From Hydractinia symbiolongicarpus (lineage: Eukaryota > Cnidaria > Hydrozoa > Anthoathecata > Hydractiniidae): DNA of 64,000 bases. Of the stretch, positions 23,185 to 34,475 are shown one piece after another. The stretch's first letter is position 1, and the number at the start of each line of letters is the position of its first letter. The notes under the pieces are model-generated. The model saw only the letters and a list, made by a program, of their open reading frames with translations. It was not told where the DNA came from and did not search any database. The position numbers and the translations under genes were made by a program. The stretch covers positions 22,355,501-22,419,500 of the forward strand of contig NC_079881.1 in NCBI RefSeq assembly GCF_029227915.1. Direction: 5' to 3'.

Positions 23185-23880
23185 CACCATGATGCACCTA
23201 ATTATTACTGTTAAAAAAATATATGAAAGAAAACTTGCATTTTTGACAATAAATATATATATAATATAAATATTTTGGAGTTTTAAAAACAATGTTAGTA
23301 AGTTTGAGGAAAGATAATTTTTTAGAGCGAAATCTAGATAGCTAAGCATCATTTCCAGACAGATTTTTATGTGGTTACCTTTCGTCAACTAATTATTCTA
23401 CCATTTCTACAATTTTTTTGCATTCTTCCCCCTACAAACTGGGTTTGTTTTCACCCTGTGAAATTTTAAAAATGGCAGATGTAGCACAAATGTGATTTGT
23501 CAATTAAGCTAAATGTCAATCGTCACTATGGCAACAAAGCTGAACCGAATAGAAAAATACCACTCTCTGGTGCCTAATCTATACACTTTCCCAGACCCTG
23601 GACATATAGCTAGCTAGACATATTACAACTTTCTGCTATTAATTATTTGACTGGAAGACATTAAAAAACATATTTTTCATGGTGGTCTCAAGCACCAAAG
23701 AGTAGTTTAGCTAGCTAGGTAAATAAAGATATAATAATAAAGTAATATAATAAAGATAAAAATTAGACCATCCAGACCGTCACAACTCACTCTTCTTCTG
23801 CTGCATGAAAAGGATACCACGTAAATATACCAATGTAAGCTGATAATTCAATATTTTAAAATCTTCTTATTAATGAAGCG
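23185..23880. other. Upstream region of the Helitron OTU frame
   Basis: AT-rich leader with TTTTTTTAACAG just upstream of the preferred ATG on the minus strand, which could be an acceptor of a 5' intron. Scattered GCTAGC motifs. No other coding signal. Confidence 0.5.
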
Positions 23881-24480
23881 ATAAATACAACACGTTTTTG
23901 CGCGTTATAAACGTTCAAATTAATAAAGTGCACCTTCAAAGAAAAGGTACAAGCTTTCCAACTCAAAACTTTAAGCGAAAAGCATACCAACAAAAAAGCG
24001 GGAAGATTTAAACATTTATTGATTATTATCAGGACTTGGTGAAAACTATATAAATAATTAAGGAAAAAATATTATTGCAATCATTCTGTATGCAAATACT
24101 ATCCCACATAATCGTACAAACATAAATACACAAAAAATAATAAGATATATGTGTTTTTAATTACCTAAAATATGTATTTGTGCTAGGTCTGTAAAATACA
24201 CGATAATTCAAATTAGCCGATAGCCGTTTTCTGATTGCTTGAGTGTACTTTTCAGTCTTTCGCTTCCGGCAAACGAAAAATCAGGAAATAACGGGGGGGG
24301 GGGGGGGTACGAAAGACGGGGGGTAGGGGGGTACAAAGCCTATTTATTGGCATATATGGCTAACTTTTATTACAGCTGCTCGGTCCAAACTTATTTGTTC
24401 TATTAGACAAAAAAATAACCTACCTTTTCGTGCAAAAATATCAGTCCTATTTCTTTACCCTGATTTTATATGATTTTTTT
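23880..24480 (+). repeat. Dispersed repeat copy 1 (Helitron upstream region)
   Basis: Diverged but collinear with 26880-27450. Shared blocks in order: GCGCGTTATAA, the GGTAC-rich block with GAGCTTTCCAA/AAGCTTTCCAA, AGCATACCAACAAAAAGC, GGTCTGTAAAATA, the poly-G stretch followed by GGGGGGTAC, and CTCGGTCCAAACTTATTTGTT then TGCAAAAATATCAGT. It contains G runs at 24291-24307 and 24317-24332. Confidence 0.75.
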
Positions 24481-26879
24481 TCTATCGAAATTTTGAGAAT
24501 CTTAATAATTCTCTTGGTATACTTCGCGTAGCAAACGTGCTCCACAATTTCGCTTCGCTCGCGAAGCTCAATTGCTTCGCAAAAATTAAACTATCCAATA
24601 CTTTGTCCCTAGCGCTTCTTGTTTCTTTGGCGCTAACATCTTCCCAAATACATCAAAATTAAATATCATAAAGAAGAACCCTGGGGTCGAGGTAGGAAAA
24701 TGAACGCTCTGCAGATCAATTCGTTGCGCAAAAACAGTTTTTTTTGCGAATAGACTGCGCGAGTATTTGATGTGCGTGGGATATTCTTTTCAAAATGTGC
24801 GAGAAAATTAGATTACGCGAAACTAACAAAAACGAATAACTCGTGTTAAAATTTTGTACCCCCTTTTCCCACAGAATGATAAAAGTAAAGAGCGCAATAC
24901 AAAATTACACTTTTAGCAGTATTCCGAAAGATATGTAATACATCGAGTTGTACAACCCGCAGAAGTTGGTCCTAACGTTAATGATTTCGTAAATGACCTT
25001 ACAACAAAACAGTATTTTTTTTCACGTAAAAATACCGGCACTAAAAGCCGCAGAATCTGCTGGAACGAATTTCGAAAACTCACGGGAAACAATTAAAACA
25101 AAAAACAATCAAATCAAAACAGTTTTTTTAACTTTATCAAGATTTATTAAATAGCTTCAATTTTGGGCAGAAAAACAATAACGGTTTCTCCTTCTTTTCA
25201 CCACACGCATTGGAAGATTACATCACTCACTACCATTGTACACAATCTAAAAGAAAAGGAAAACATTTTCATATAGTGAAGCTTCCAGTGCCTTAAAGGA
25301 ATGGCCAAGTCAATGGAATTGAAAGCGCTGTTTTTCATCTCATAAATAATTAAGGCTAATTCGGAAAAGTATAAAAGAAAAAACTAAACAATTTGGCAAC
25401 TTTACTAATTTTATATGCAAAGTTCCAACCAAACCAACAGTCTCCAAATCTGACAAAATCATTTGAGAAGTGTTTATTTTTTCAGAATTTGATTGATGCA
25501 AGGCCAAGGGAAATTAAATAAGTTTATTGTCCTAGACCCATTCAAAAACACATGGTTCTTATCATTCAGGTTCTTTTTCAACCAACATTAATGTAATCAC
25601 CCAGAGGAAATTATAATGTCTCTTGTCTGTGTTTTAGAAGCTGAGTACACAAATACACAAATATTACAAGTGCTGAACTTTGGCAATCATATTTTGCAAT
25701 CAGACCCTTTTAAAAAGTATGCTGAATCATGTCAATTATTAAATTCAGCACTAATAGAAGAGGACCTAGGATAGGATTCTTTGTTGGATGAATAAAATGA
25801 CTGACAAATGGTTTATCGTGAATGAAATAGTAATTTTTACACAAATAATTTAAAAAATAATGAACTTTTTTATGTGGGTTGTTATCAAACACACGTGGGT
25901 GGTGGACAAGAAACTGTGATTTAATTTCTCTTGGTCTGTTATTCCTGAGAATATTCTAAAATAAAAGGGTGTCAATAAGCTGCAAACGGCCACATATATA
26001 AGGGCGAGTTCGGGCAACTTTGAAATAAATTAGTGGTTGTCTTCCAAAACCGCCCGCATTTTCCCGAACTTACCTAGAGCATTTCCAAAATTCAATTCCT
26101 GGAAAAATACCTAGTGGACGACAGTTGGAAAAAGATGCTTTAAGAGAAAGGAGTTAATAAAGTTTAAAAGTTATTTATCAAGTAAATTTTATCAAAAACC
26201 ATCAAAAACAATTCTTTTAAGAACTTTGCTACCACATACTTTATTTTATGGTCTATGCAGGTTTTTTCGGGTGAATACTTCAATTTTTTTCTAAACGCTA
26301 AACTTGCCCAAAAACGCCTGCACGTTTTACGGCGTATGCAGCTTATCATCACCCTTGCTCTAAAATTACAAGCACTTTCGAAGATGCCCACGCCGTTTAG
26401 AGGACGTGTGCGGCTTGGGCATCCTTGGAGTTCTCTGTTTAATGACAATTTTAATGTTTTAATGTCATTTTAAACCTTGTTCTCATGGAGGGTGTACGGA
26501 CAACTAATTTCTATTGACAATTACATTGCTGTTGGTTTGATAGCAAAAGTGGATATTTTTTTAATTACTGTAACAGGTTACTTATATTATAAATAAAAAA
26601 CTGTGATAAAAAAATGTTTGGTCGGCTCACTCTAGCACCCAGAGCTATTTGTTTTGTCTGCGCCCTAGCTACAGGTTTTCCTATATCTGGCTATCAGTTA
26701 GGTAGTAATACAGCTTCTCCATATGTATTCTACATAATACTTTCAATTCTTTTATACAAAACAGAGCTCTAGCTACCTAGCTAGCTACCTTTCGTGTGAT
26801 TAAGCCTTACCTTGGTTTGGATAAAACCAATTAAAATTGATAATATACTTCTTTTTAGAAACAATAAAATAAAACACAG
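24481..26879. other. Non-coding stretch
   Basis: No supported gene. A GCTTCGC-rich patch lies at 24548-24590. The open frame pair at 26164-26473 (opposite strands) lacks any motif. The repeats on both sides suggest this segment lies between two Helitron-derived copies. Confidence 0.6.
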
Positions 26880-27450
26880 CTCGGCGCGTTATAATTGTAC
26901 AAATTTCTTCTATATTTCTTTAGAAAAGGGTACCTTACACAGGAGCTTTCCAATCCAACTCAAATCTCCAGAATAAGCACAGCAACAAAAAGCTTAAAAT
27001 ACACAAGTAAAGTCGATTAGAAACAGGACTAGCAATAAATTATTTCAAAAGAAGAAAACCGTTTTAATACTATTATTTTTCATTAAAATACTACAATAAT
27101 AGTATTAGAAGCAAAATTGCAAAATAATTAATTAATTATTTATACAATAATTAGCTATAATACAAAGAAATAAGGCATATTTTGGGTCTGTAAAATATAC
27201 GTGTCTAAAATGCCGACTACCGTTTCTTGTTCACGGCATATTCCTCTTTGTGTGTCAAGTTCGGCGGACGTATAATCTGGACCAAAAGACGGGGGGGGGT
27301 CAAAATCCGGGGTTGAGGGGTACGAGCCGTACTTATTGCATTTTTTACTAGACTTATACTTTAACCCCTCGGTCCAAACTTATTTGTTTTATTACAAAAA
27401 AAATACCCTAGCTTTATGTGCAAAAATATCAGTTCTATTTCCCGACCCAT
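26880..27450 (+). repeat. Dispersed repeat copy 2, truncated by a LINE
   Basis: Same block order and orientation as 23880-24480. Similarity ends at about 27440, exactly where LINE coding sequence begins, so either the LINE integrated here or the repeat copy was cut at this point. No Helitron coding sequence is attached to this copy. Confidence 0.75.
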
Positions 27451-29943
27451 TACCTGTATATTTCAAAACCATGCAGAATACTTATTAGTGGAAATAAATC
27501 TGCGGAAACAAAAGTGGCTCCTCTGTTGCGTATACAACCCTCATAAACAAAATTTGAAAAAACATTTGCAATTTATTGAAGAGGAACTTGCTAAACATTC
27601 TGCTACTTATGACAATCTTCTTGTGATCGGTGATTTCAATGCTGAACCAAGCGAAATTCCACTTTCTGATTTTGCAAAAATGTATGGTTTGCATAACCTT
27701 GTAAAAGAGCCTACTTGTTTTAAAAGCCAATGCAACCCAACTTGCATCGACTTGATCCTTACTAACAAATTATCAAGCTTTCAACACCTTAATGTTGTGG
27801 AAACAGGCTTATCTGACTTCCACAAGATGACTGTGACTTTTATGAAAACTAAATTTAAAAAGGGTAAACCGAACATACAACAATATAGGGACTACAAAAA
27901 ATTTGACCATGAAACTTTCCGGGGGGACCTTTTTAAATCGTTAAATGAAACCGATTTCTTAGGTATTGATCTTGAAGCATCTTTGAACAAAGTCATGAAC
28001 ACTCTTAATATACATGCTCCAAAGAAAACGAAATATTTGAGAACCAACCAAGCACCTTTTATGAATAAAGAGTTAAATAAGGCAATAGTGACTAGATCTA
28101 GACTAAGAAATAAATACTTAAAAAACAAAAGCGATGAAAATGAAACTGCTTTTAAAAAGCAAAGAAATAAATGTGTCAAACTAGTACAGAAAAGTAAAGA
28201 AACCTACTATAACAATTTAGAGATTAAAAGTGTTACAGATAATAAAATATTCTGGAACACAGTTAAACCTTGCTTTACTGAGAAAGTCAAAAACAAAGAG
28301 CTGATAACATTAGTTGAAAATGGAATCACTGATGACCTTGAAATAGCATCGATTTTCAATGATTATTTTTGCAACCTTGTTCCCAATCTTAGAATCAAGC
28401 TAAATAAAAATCCACAAAATGATAATATTTTTAATGATAAATCTATTGAGACCTCGTTATCGAAATTTGCTAATCATCCAAGTGTTGTCAAAATCAAACA
28501 GTTTTATGGCGAGTCTGGTAAAAAGCTTTCTTTTAGACGAGTCAGCCTATCTAATGTTACAAAAAAAAATAAAGATTTGAATAAAAATAAAACTACACAG
28601 CAGTCTGAAATTCCAACGAAAATAATACAGGAAAATTCTGACATTTTTGGAAGTGTTTTGTGCAATAGCATAAATATCAATTTTCCAAAAAGCCTTAAGA
28701 ACGCAGACGTCATTCCAGTTTTCAAAAAGGAGGACCGTACGGACAAGTGTAACTACCGCCCGGTCAGTATACTGCCTAATATCTCTAAGATATTCGAAAA
28801 ATGCTTATACGAACAAATTGAAGCTTTTTTTCAACCTATTTTTAACAAGCAGCAGTGTGGTTTTTGGAGAGGTTTTAGTACGCAGCAATGCCTTATAGCA
28901 ATGATCGAAAAATGTAAAAAAAGCCTAGGTAATAAAGGATGTTACGCAGCGTTATTGACAGACTTGTCTAAAGCTTTTGAATGTATAAATCACGATTTAC
29001 TTATTGCTAAATTGCACGCTTATGGGTTTGACAAGGATGCTTTGAGATTAATACATAGCTATTTAACTGGCCAGAAACAAAGAGTTAAAATAAACAACTC
29101 ATTTAGTACGTTACTGGACATCTTATTTGGTGTGCCACAAGGGTCTATTTTAGGCCCACTACTCTTCAACGTTTTCCTGATAGATTTATTTCTGATAACG
29201 ATTGAAACTGATATAGCTAGCTACGCAGATGACAACACCCCATATACGTATGGGTCTGATAAAAATCAAGTTGTAGAAGACCTTAAAAAAACAGCAAAAA
29301 GAATGTTTATATGGTTTGCTGAAAACGGTATGAAAGCCAATGAAGCAAAGAGCCATCTTCTTTCTAGCTTACCACTTGATACAAAAGCTGTCGTTGGAGA
29401 CACGTACATTGAAAACTACATGCGTTCGCGCGTGTTGCACCTTACATGGATACTCAAAAAAGAAGAGTTATTATGAAGGCTTTTGTTACCTCTCAATTCA
29501 GTTACTGTCCTTTGATATGGATGTTCCACACTAGAACACTGAATAACAGAATTAATAATCTGCATGTAAGAGCACTTCGAATAATCTATTGTGACCATAC
29601 ATCAACATTTAAGGAACTGTTACATAGAGATAAATCAAAAACGATACACGAAAAAAATCTTGAAACACTAGCTATAGAAATATATAAAGCTAAAAACAAA
29701 CTCTCACCTGATATAATAAGTGATATTTTTCTGTTCCGTAGTAGCACTTATAATTTGAGAAATGAAAGAGAACTTTGCTATCGCACAGCAAAAACGTCTA
29801 CTTATGGCACTGAAACTATCTCAAATTTCGCGCCAAAATTGTGGCAGATGATACCATCAAATATAAAAACATCTGAAACGTTACAAGAGTTTAAGTCAAA
29901 AATTAAGAAATGGAATCCAGAAAGTTGCCCTTGTAGGTTGTGA
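27416..29943 (+). pseudogene. LINE ORF2: partial endonuclease plus reverse transcriptase
   Basis: Frame 27416-29476 starts inside the neighbouring repeat, so its first residues are not LINE. The endonuclease C-terminal half keeps LLVIGDFNAEPS (68-79), the conserved metal-binding GDFN, and LSDFHKMTV (132-140), the Ser-Asp-x-His end motif. The Glu and earlier catalytic residues are lost. RT motifs: NYRPVSILP (446-454), LLTDLSKAFE with Asp516, GVPQGSILGPLLF (572-584) and YADD (603-606). Around 29410-29430 roughly 40 codons present in relatives are deleted and the frame changes. The remaining C-terminus runs in frame 29446-29943 with TLNNRINNLHVRALRIIY and the SKTIHEKNLETLAIEIYK motif. Confidence 0.92.
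27440..29943 (+). mobile_element. CR1-like LINE, 5' truncated with an internal deletion
   Basis: Endonuclease, RT and C-terminal regions are collinear on the plus strand. The N-terminal half of the endonuclease is missing, and the LINE abuts the repeat at 26880-27440. The reading frame is open for 686 codons and then continues in another frame to a stop at 29941-29943. I see no clear microsatellite or poly-A tail directly after the stop. Confidence 0.88.
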
Positions 29944-31020
29944 AAATCGTATATTAATGAATTAGGTTTTATTTGACAGGCAGATTTTTATTTAGTATTT
30001 ATAGCATTTTGCGGTTTGTTTTTGTTGTTTTTCTTCCCGAATTTTCTGGCATACCACTTCCTTGCAATATATAGGATCTCAAAAATAAAAGCTATAGTCT
30101 AACCATCCTTTATTTTAGGATGATGGTATGCAAAGCAAAGAAGTCAAATTAACTAAATTAATTGCCTTCTTCATTGACTTTAATTAGCTACTTTTCCCGA
30201 GAAGCTAGAATTTTTTATTTTTTTTTTTACACGTCAATGTAAAAGAAATTGTTAATAATAAATATGCATAATACTGGAATTTCTCCCCATAACATATATT
30301 ATAATTTTAACCCAGATATAGTAAATAATTTTTTCTTTATTTCAATTTTAGATGTTTTGAACAAATGGAATCAGACTTTAATTCTGATTTTAACGCATTA
30401 AGAGAAGGAAGGCCCACTCCTAAGTCAAAGAAGAGTGATCTCGTCCCACGCATCGCAGCATCTATTCACACGTTGCATCAAGTTTTTTATTCCATTGTGA
30501 ATAAAAGACCATTTTAGCTAATATTTTTAATAATGTTTATAACATTAGTTTTAGTGCAAATGTTTTTTCAACTTCTCTTTCATAGTGTATACATTCGTAA
30601 TGACAAATTTTTCGTTCTTTAAATAGTTTCATTATTCATTTAAAATGTTTACTTATTAGAAAACATTTTTATAATGTTACATAATGTTTTTTTAAACTGG
30701 TTTAATTCTAAAAATGAAACTTTTGCTCAAACCCCTCTTCTATCTCAAATCATTTTCAAATATTTTTCGTCATTCTTTAAATAAACAAAGACCAAGAAAT
30801 AAAGGCAACCAGTGACAAGGAACTTTTTGCAGTAAACTCCTAAAGAAATGAAGAAACTTTTGAAATTAAGTCCATCATCATATTTCTTATAAAATCCTGT
30901 AAAACCTGTATTTAGTTCACACAATCGGCACATTTACTGCATTAGAAATACACAAATCGCTTTTTCTCATACAATGAAGTATTGTTATTGCATTAAAAGT
31001 AAATATTTCTAATCATTTTA
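29944..31020. other. Non-coding stretch
   Basis: AT-rich. A 48-codon frame at 30365-30520 (MESDFNSDFNALREGRPTPK...) follows a good acceptor-like TTTATTTCAATTTTAG. It could be an exon fragment, perhaps of the Merlin unit downstream, but I cannot connect it by a donor. Confidence 0.5.
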
Positions 31021-32282
31021 GAACATTATATTAATATGGAATCTGCAAGCAAAAGACAAAGACAAAGGTGTACAAGCTACAGCTATAACTGCAGACAAAT
31101 GTGTTCAAGTCGGATCGACAACTTCAACAGGATCTTACCAGAGACAGAATACATTACGCAATAATAATTTCACAACGTTTCGGTATTTAATAACTAACGT
31201 TTTATCTTCGAAGGAAACAACATTCCGATGGTGGTTAGAAAATAATATTATAAGTGGAGTGCAATATTGTCCTAAATGTTACAGCCTAATGAAAATATGT
31301 AAATCTTGTAGAACTTCAGATGGGCAGCATTGGCGATGCAGAAAAGACCGTCATGACGTCGAAGTATCTTTGAGGAAGATTCATGGTTATCCCAATCAAA
31401 CTTAACAATGGAGGTAATAGAACTGACATATTGATGGTCAACAGGTATGTTATGAATTCCTCACATCATCACAAATTTTTTACATAATTTTTACAAAACC
31501 ACGATAGTACAATAGTTTGAAAAAGAACTACTTTAAGGTTAGGCATTTCAAGTTCCATGTGAAATCAAGCTTAATTATTCCACCATAGATATTGAACATG
31601 AACAGATATCTAATCAAATGGGACTTTCATCTAATACTGTTGTAGATTGGTCAATGTTTTGTCGTGAGATATGCGAAATAGTTATGATGAGGGAAAGTGA
31701 GCCAATTGGTGGACCAGGTAACATATAAATCTATTTCTTGGAAACAATATATAGCAGTTGGAATAAACATATATTTAAACAATTTACTATTAATTTAGGT
31801 ATGTGCGTGCAAATAGACGAAAGCAAATTCGGCAAACGAAAATACCATCGTGGCCATCACGTCGAGGGACAATGGGTTTTTTGTGGCATTGAGGAAGAAT
31901 GCAGAAAACATTTTCTGGTAGCATCGACAAACGTGATCGCGATACACTTATTCCTTTAATACAAAAGTATATAAAACCAGGAATCAAAATTATATCCGAT
32001 TGTTGGAAACCTTATGACATTCTTGAAGAGTTAGATTATACACGTTTTAAAGTAAATCACTCGATAGAATTTGTCAATGAAAATGGTTTTCACACTAACA
32101 AGATTGAAGGTCATTGGAGACAGGCAAAGAAGATGCTTCCTGCTTTTGGTGTACGGAAGACCTTGTTCAGCTCCTACCTTGCTAAATTTATGTGGCGTTA
32201 TTCTAACAAAGTGACAGATCTATTCAAAAAGATTATTAAGGATATTGTCAAAGTTTATAACGTATCATCTGAAATCCCATAG
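31021..32282 (+). pseudogene. Merlin (IS1595/IS1016-like) DDE transposase, intron-containing, broken
   Basis: The N-terminal exon (31021-31444) encodes a zinc ribbon CPKCYSLM...CKSC...WRC after a helical segment. Its frame changes near 31370 and it has a TGA at 31432-31434. Introns 31445-31588 (GTATGT...CATAG) and 31718-31798 (GTAACA...TTTAG) are phase-consistent. The catalytic core is IDESKFGKRKYHRGH with the first Asp, then IISDCWKPYD with the second, and HTNKIEGHWRQAK with the Glu. This is the DDE layout of ISXO2-like/IS1595 transposases, known in animals as Merlin. A frameshift at about 31925 breaks the core between the first two Asp residues. The stop is at 32280-32282. The enzyme would cut and paste the element; this copy cannot produce it whole. 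Confidence 0.9.
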
Positions 32283-34060
32283 TCTTAGTACCTTTTATTA
32301 CCAATGCAATATCTTTTTGTCAATTATCAAGCATAGCGAACATCCCTTATATCTCCACTTAAAAACAATTGTCTATCACATATTATGTCAATTTTTTTTA
32401 TAGTTCGATCTGTACTTTTTCTGTTAGATGAAATTATCCATTGGCATGTCAAATTTGGAGAACACCCATTTCCTAAATAGTAATAATTCATATTATTGTT
32501 TTATTTACTTTGTTTAGAAAATCTCGTAGATTTTGTAGATGAGTAGAAATGGGTAATTCGTACCTTGTCTCGATTACTACGAAAATAAGTTACAATATCT
32601 AAAATAATTTTTCATTTTAATTTTTTTAACCCCCTTTAACTCTAGCTAAACTCTGGCTACAAGTAACAAAAAAACGTTAGCTCGTTAAAGTCTTATTAAA
32701 CCGTTTTATATTGTAATTATTTTTCACGAAATTTATATTTCTGAATGGTTATAGAATATAGAGAACGTCTTTAACTAAAAGAAATAACATCAGTTTCATT
32801 GTTTCTTCATCAGTAATTGGTTTTCTAAAGAAAGGTTGCTTCAGATCTCTAGGCCAACAAGAAAGACTAAAAAATGCATCTCCGTTTATCATTGTGAATA
32901 ACTTTTCTCTTTCCAGCATATACTCGGTATCATTCGCACTTCTCACCAAGTTAACGTAATTGGTTATTTTATCTACCATTAACTGTGAAAGAAAATCCAT
33001 TATTATAACTGAACTATTGAAAACAAACAATAAGTATTTTCTTTTTGACTGCAATGACTTCTAAATGACACTGGCATAACTTCTAACCACTAGTTCCTTA
33101 TTAACTTTGAATCTCCTCCTTGCTTCGGAACCATATATTACGCAGACCAGATATTTAATATCATTTTATAAAAATAATTACTATAAAATTTTACAATGAA
33201 AAAAAAACACACAGGACAAATTACTTTACTTTGTTGCTGCGTTGCTGAGTAGCTGCGTTGCTGCTTAGCCGAGTAGCTGCGTAGCTGAGTAGCTGCGTAG
33301 CTGAATTACGTAGTTTTAATTTTTTTACGGGGGGTATTCTATAGTTCCTCCCATTTAAGGACGTGGCTAGTGCACCGGTACCTGTTCTTTAAGATCACAA
33401 TCACTTAAAGAACCGACAAATTTCTAAAGGGCATGTGCGAAACGATATTTAAGAAATTGACATGATATTTGTTAACTGAATGAATTCAGGGGCGGATCTA
33501 GGATTTTTTTCTGATCAGGCAAAATTTGACAGATTTTTTGGCCAAGTAATATCAAGGGTTGTGGTTTTGTGTATTTGTTATAAAAGGAGCTAAAATCTTC
33601 CCAAAAGTGAGGTTTTTAATTATTAAAAATCCTTCCTAGATTAGAAACGAAAGTGTCTTTATAACCCAATAAATAAAAGTAACCTTCGTAGTTTAACACT
33701 GGTATCCTCGCTATAATATGCGGATGGAAATCTCTGTTTGGTAAATTTAAACTCAAAACAGGTTTAGCGTTGCCATAGTTTCTTTGAATGACATACCAAA
33801 CTGGAATCATCTTAGCATCTTTTTTACGTTTTACGCATTTAATACGAAATTACAAATTTGGGGAGTTACTTTATTTCAAAATATACAATGACTCTAATAG
33901 CATATCACACAACAAAAAATTAAATTACAAGACAAATTTAGGAATAGATAGTCAACAGCAGTGCGACGTAGAATTATTGTTTAGAAAATTACAGCCTGTG
34001 TTAACAACCTGCAAATGCAAAAACAAAAGCAGCATGTGTAAGATAGCAATGCAATGAGTC
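32283..34060. other. Mostly non-coding; possible small frames of unknown value
   Basis: The minus frame 33054-32749 (101 codons, or about 82 from the second Met, MDFLSQLMVDKITNYV...) follows an acceptor-like TTTCACAG inside it. Minus frame 33810-33616 and plus frame 33788-34057 have plausible amino-acid composition but no family I recognise. A CAGGGGCGGATCTAGGATTTT motif at 33487-33507 looks like a hAT-type element terminus without a visible partner. Confidence 0.45.
33236..33305 (+). repeat. GTAGCTGCGTAGCTGA short tandem repeat
   Basis: TGCTGCGTTGCTGAGTAGCTGCG and variants alternate with TAGCTGAGTAGCTGCG in 8-bp and 16-bp periods over 70 bases. Confidence 0.8.
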
Positions 34061-34315
34061 AGCAAGGGGGCTTGACTACACTCAGTCTTGTCTTTGGAGA
34101 GTGACGACTCCACTTATTGGCCCAGTCAAAAATTAAACAAAATCAAATAAAAATTAAGTTAGCAAGGGGGTTTGATCATACTAGGACTTGTCTTTGGAGA
34201 GTGACGACTCCACTTATTACCCCAGTTAAAAAAAAATTGGAAGGGGGGGGGTTGATCACACATGATCTTGTCTTTGGAGAGTAACGGCTCCACTTATTAC
34301 CTGAGTTAAAAACAA
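34061..34315 (+). repeat. Three tandem copies (100/80-bp) with a conserved hairpin
   Basis: CTTGTCTTTGGAGAGTGACG begins at 34087, 34187 and 34267. Each unit starts with a GCAAGGGGG-like block and ends in ACTCCACTTATT...CCAGT(C/T)AAAA. In each copy TGGAG pairs with CTCCA across an eight-base loop. The third copy has changes in the loop (GTAACGG) but none in the stem. Confidence 0.85.
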
Positions 34316-34365
34316 AGAATAGCACAGTTGAACAGAAGTGGTCAAAGTTTACTTTAGGAAGATAG

Positions 34366-34475
34366 GGATGTCTAGTTTCTGCTGATGACCGTCCGCGGAC
34401 CTCTTCGAGGTGACCCAGCTAGACATCCAGGGTACTTAGGTTCAGAAATATGGGTCGAAACCTACCTGCCCTTGG
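34366..34475 (+). ncRNA. Candidate structured RNA: two adjacent long stem-loops
   Basis: Stem-loop 1: GGATGTCTAG (34366-34375) pairs perfectly with CTAGACATCC (34419-34428). Inside it are CTG/CAG (34379-34381 with 34416-34418) and a small hairpin ACCTC-TTC-GAGGT (34399-34411). Stem-loop 2: CCAGGG (34427-34432) pairs with CCC-T-TGG (34469-34475, one bulged T), and TAGGTT (34437-34442) with AACCTA (34459-34464). GGGTCGAAACC at 34452-34462 matches the Pol III B box at all but one position; T runs follow at about 34512-34545. I see no matching A box. Strand is a guess, since the inverted repeats fold on either strand. It could also be a SINE or element terminus. Confidence 0.45.

Larger units (their letters stand above)
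16714..24480 (-). mobile_element. Helitron (Helentron-like) transposon with OTU domain, decayed
   Basis: Reading the minus strand from high to low coordinates the element encodes an OTU cysteine protease region, a basic linker, a zinc-finger/DUF6570-like and HUH Rep region, then a Pif1-family helicase. The OTU plus RepHel content is known from animal and plant Helitrons, especially Helentron/Helitron2 types. Rolling-circle transposition would use the Rep nuclease and the helicase. Frameshifts at about 21680, 19510, 18320 and 18070, and in-frame stops near 17930 and 17815, inactivate this copy. Terminal TC and CTRR signals could not be placed. The high-coordinate limit is set by the repeat shared with 26880-27450. 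Confidence 0.88.

Noticed and set aside
24285-24335. G-run cluster as a possible G-quadruplex regulator
   Set aside because: A long homopolymer is present, but it belongs to a dispersed repeat (second copy at 27288) and may be partly sequencing or assembly noise; no gene starts there.
34380-34420. C/D-box snoRNA suggested by CTGATGA (C box) inside a terminal stem
   Set aside because: No D box (CTGA) precedes the closing stem on the 3' side.
34379-34462. Hammerhead ribozyme suggested by CTGATGA and a later GAAA
   Set aside because: The GAAA is not placed after a stem II closing the CTGATGA core, and the real pairing partners found here do not give the three-way junction.
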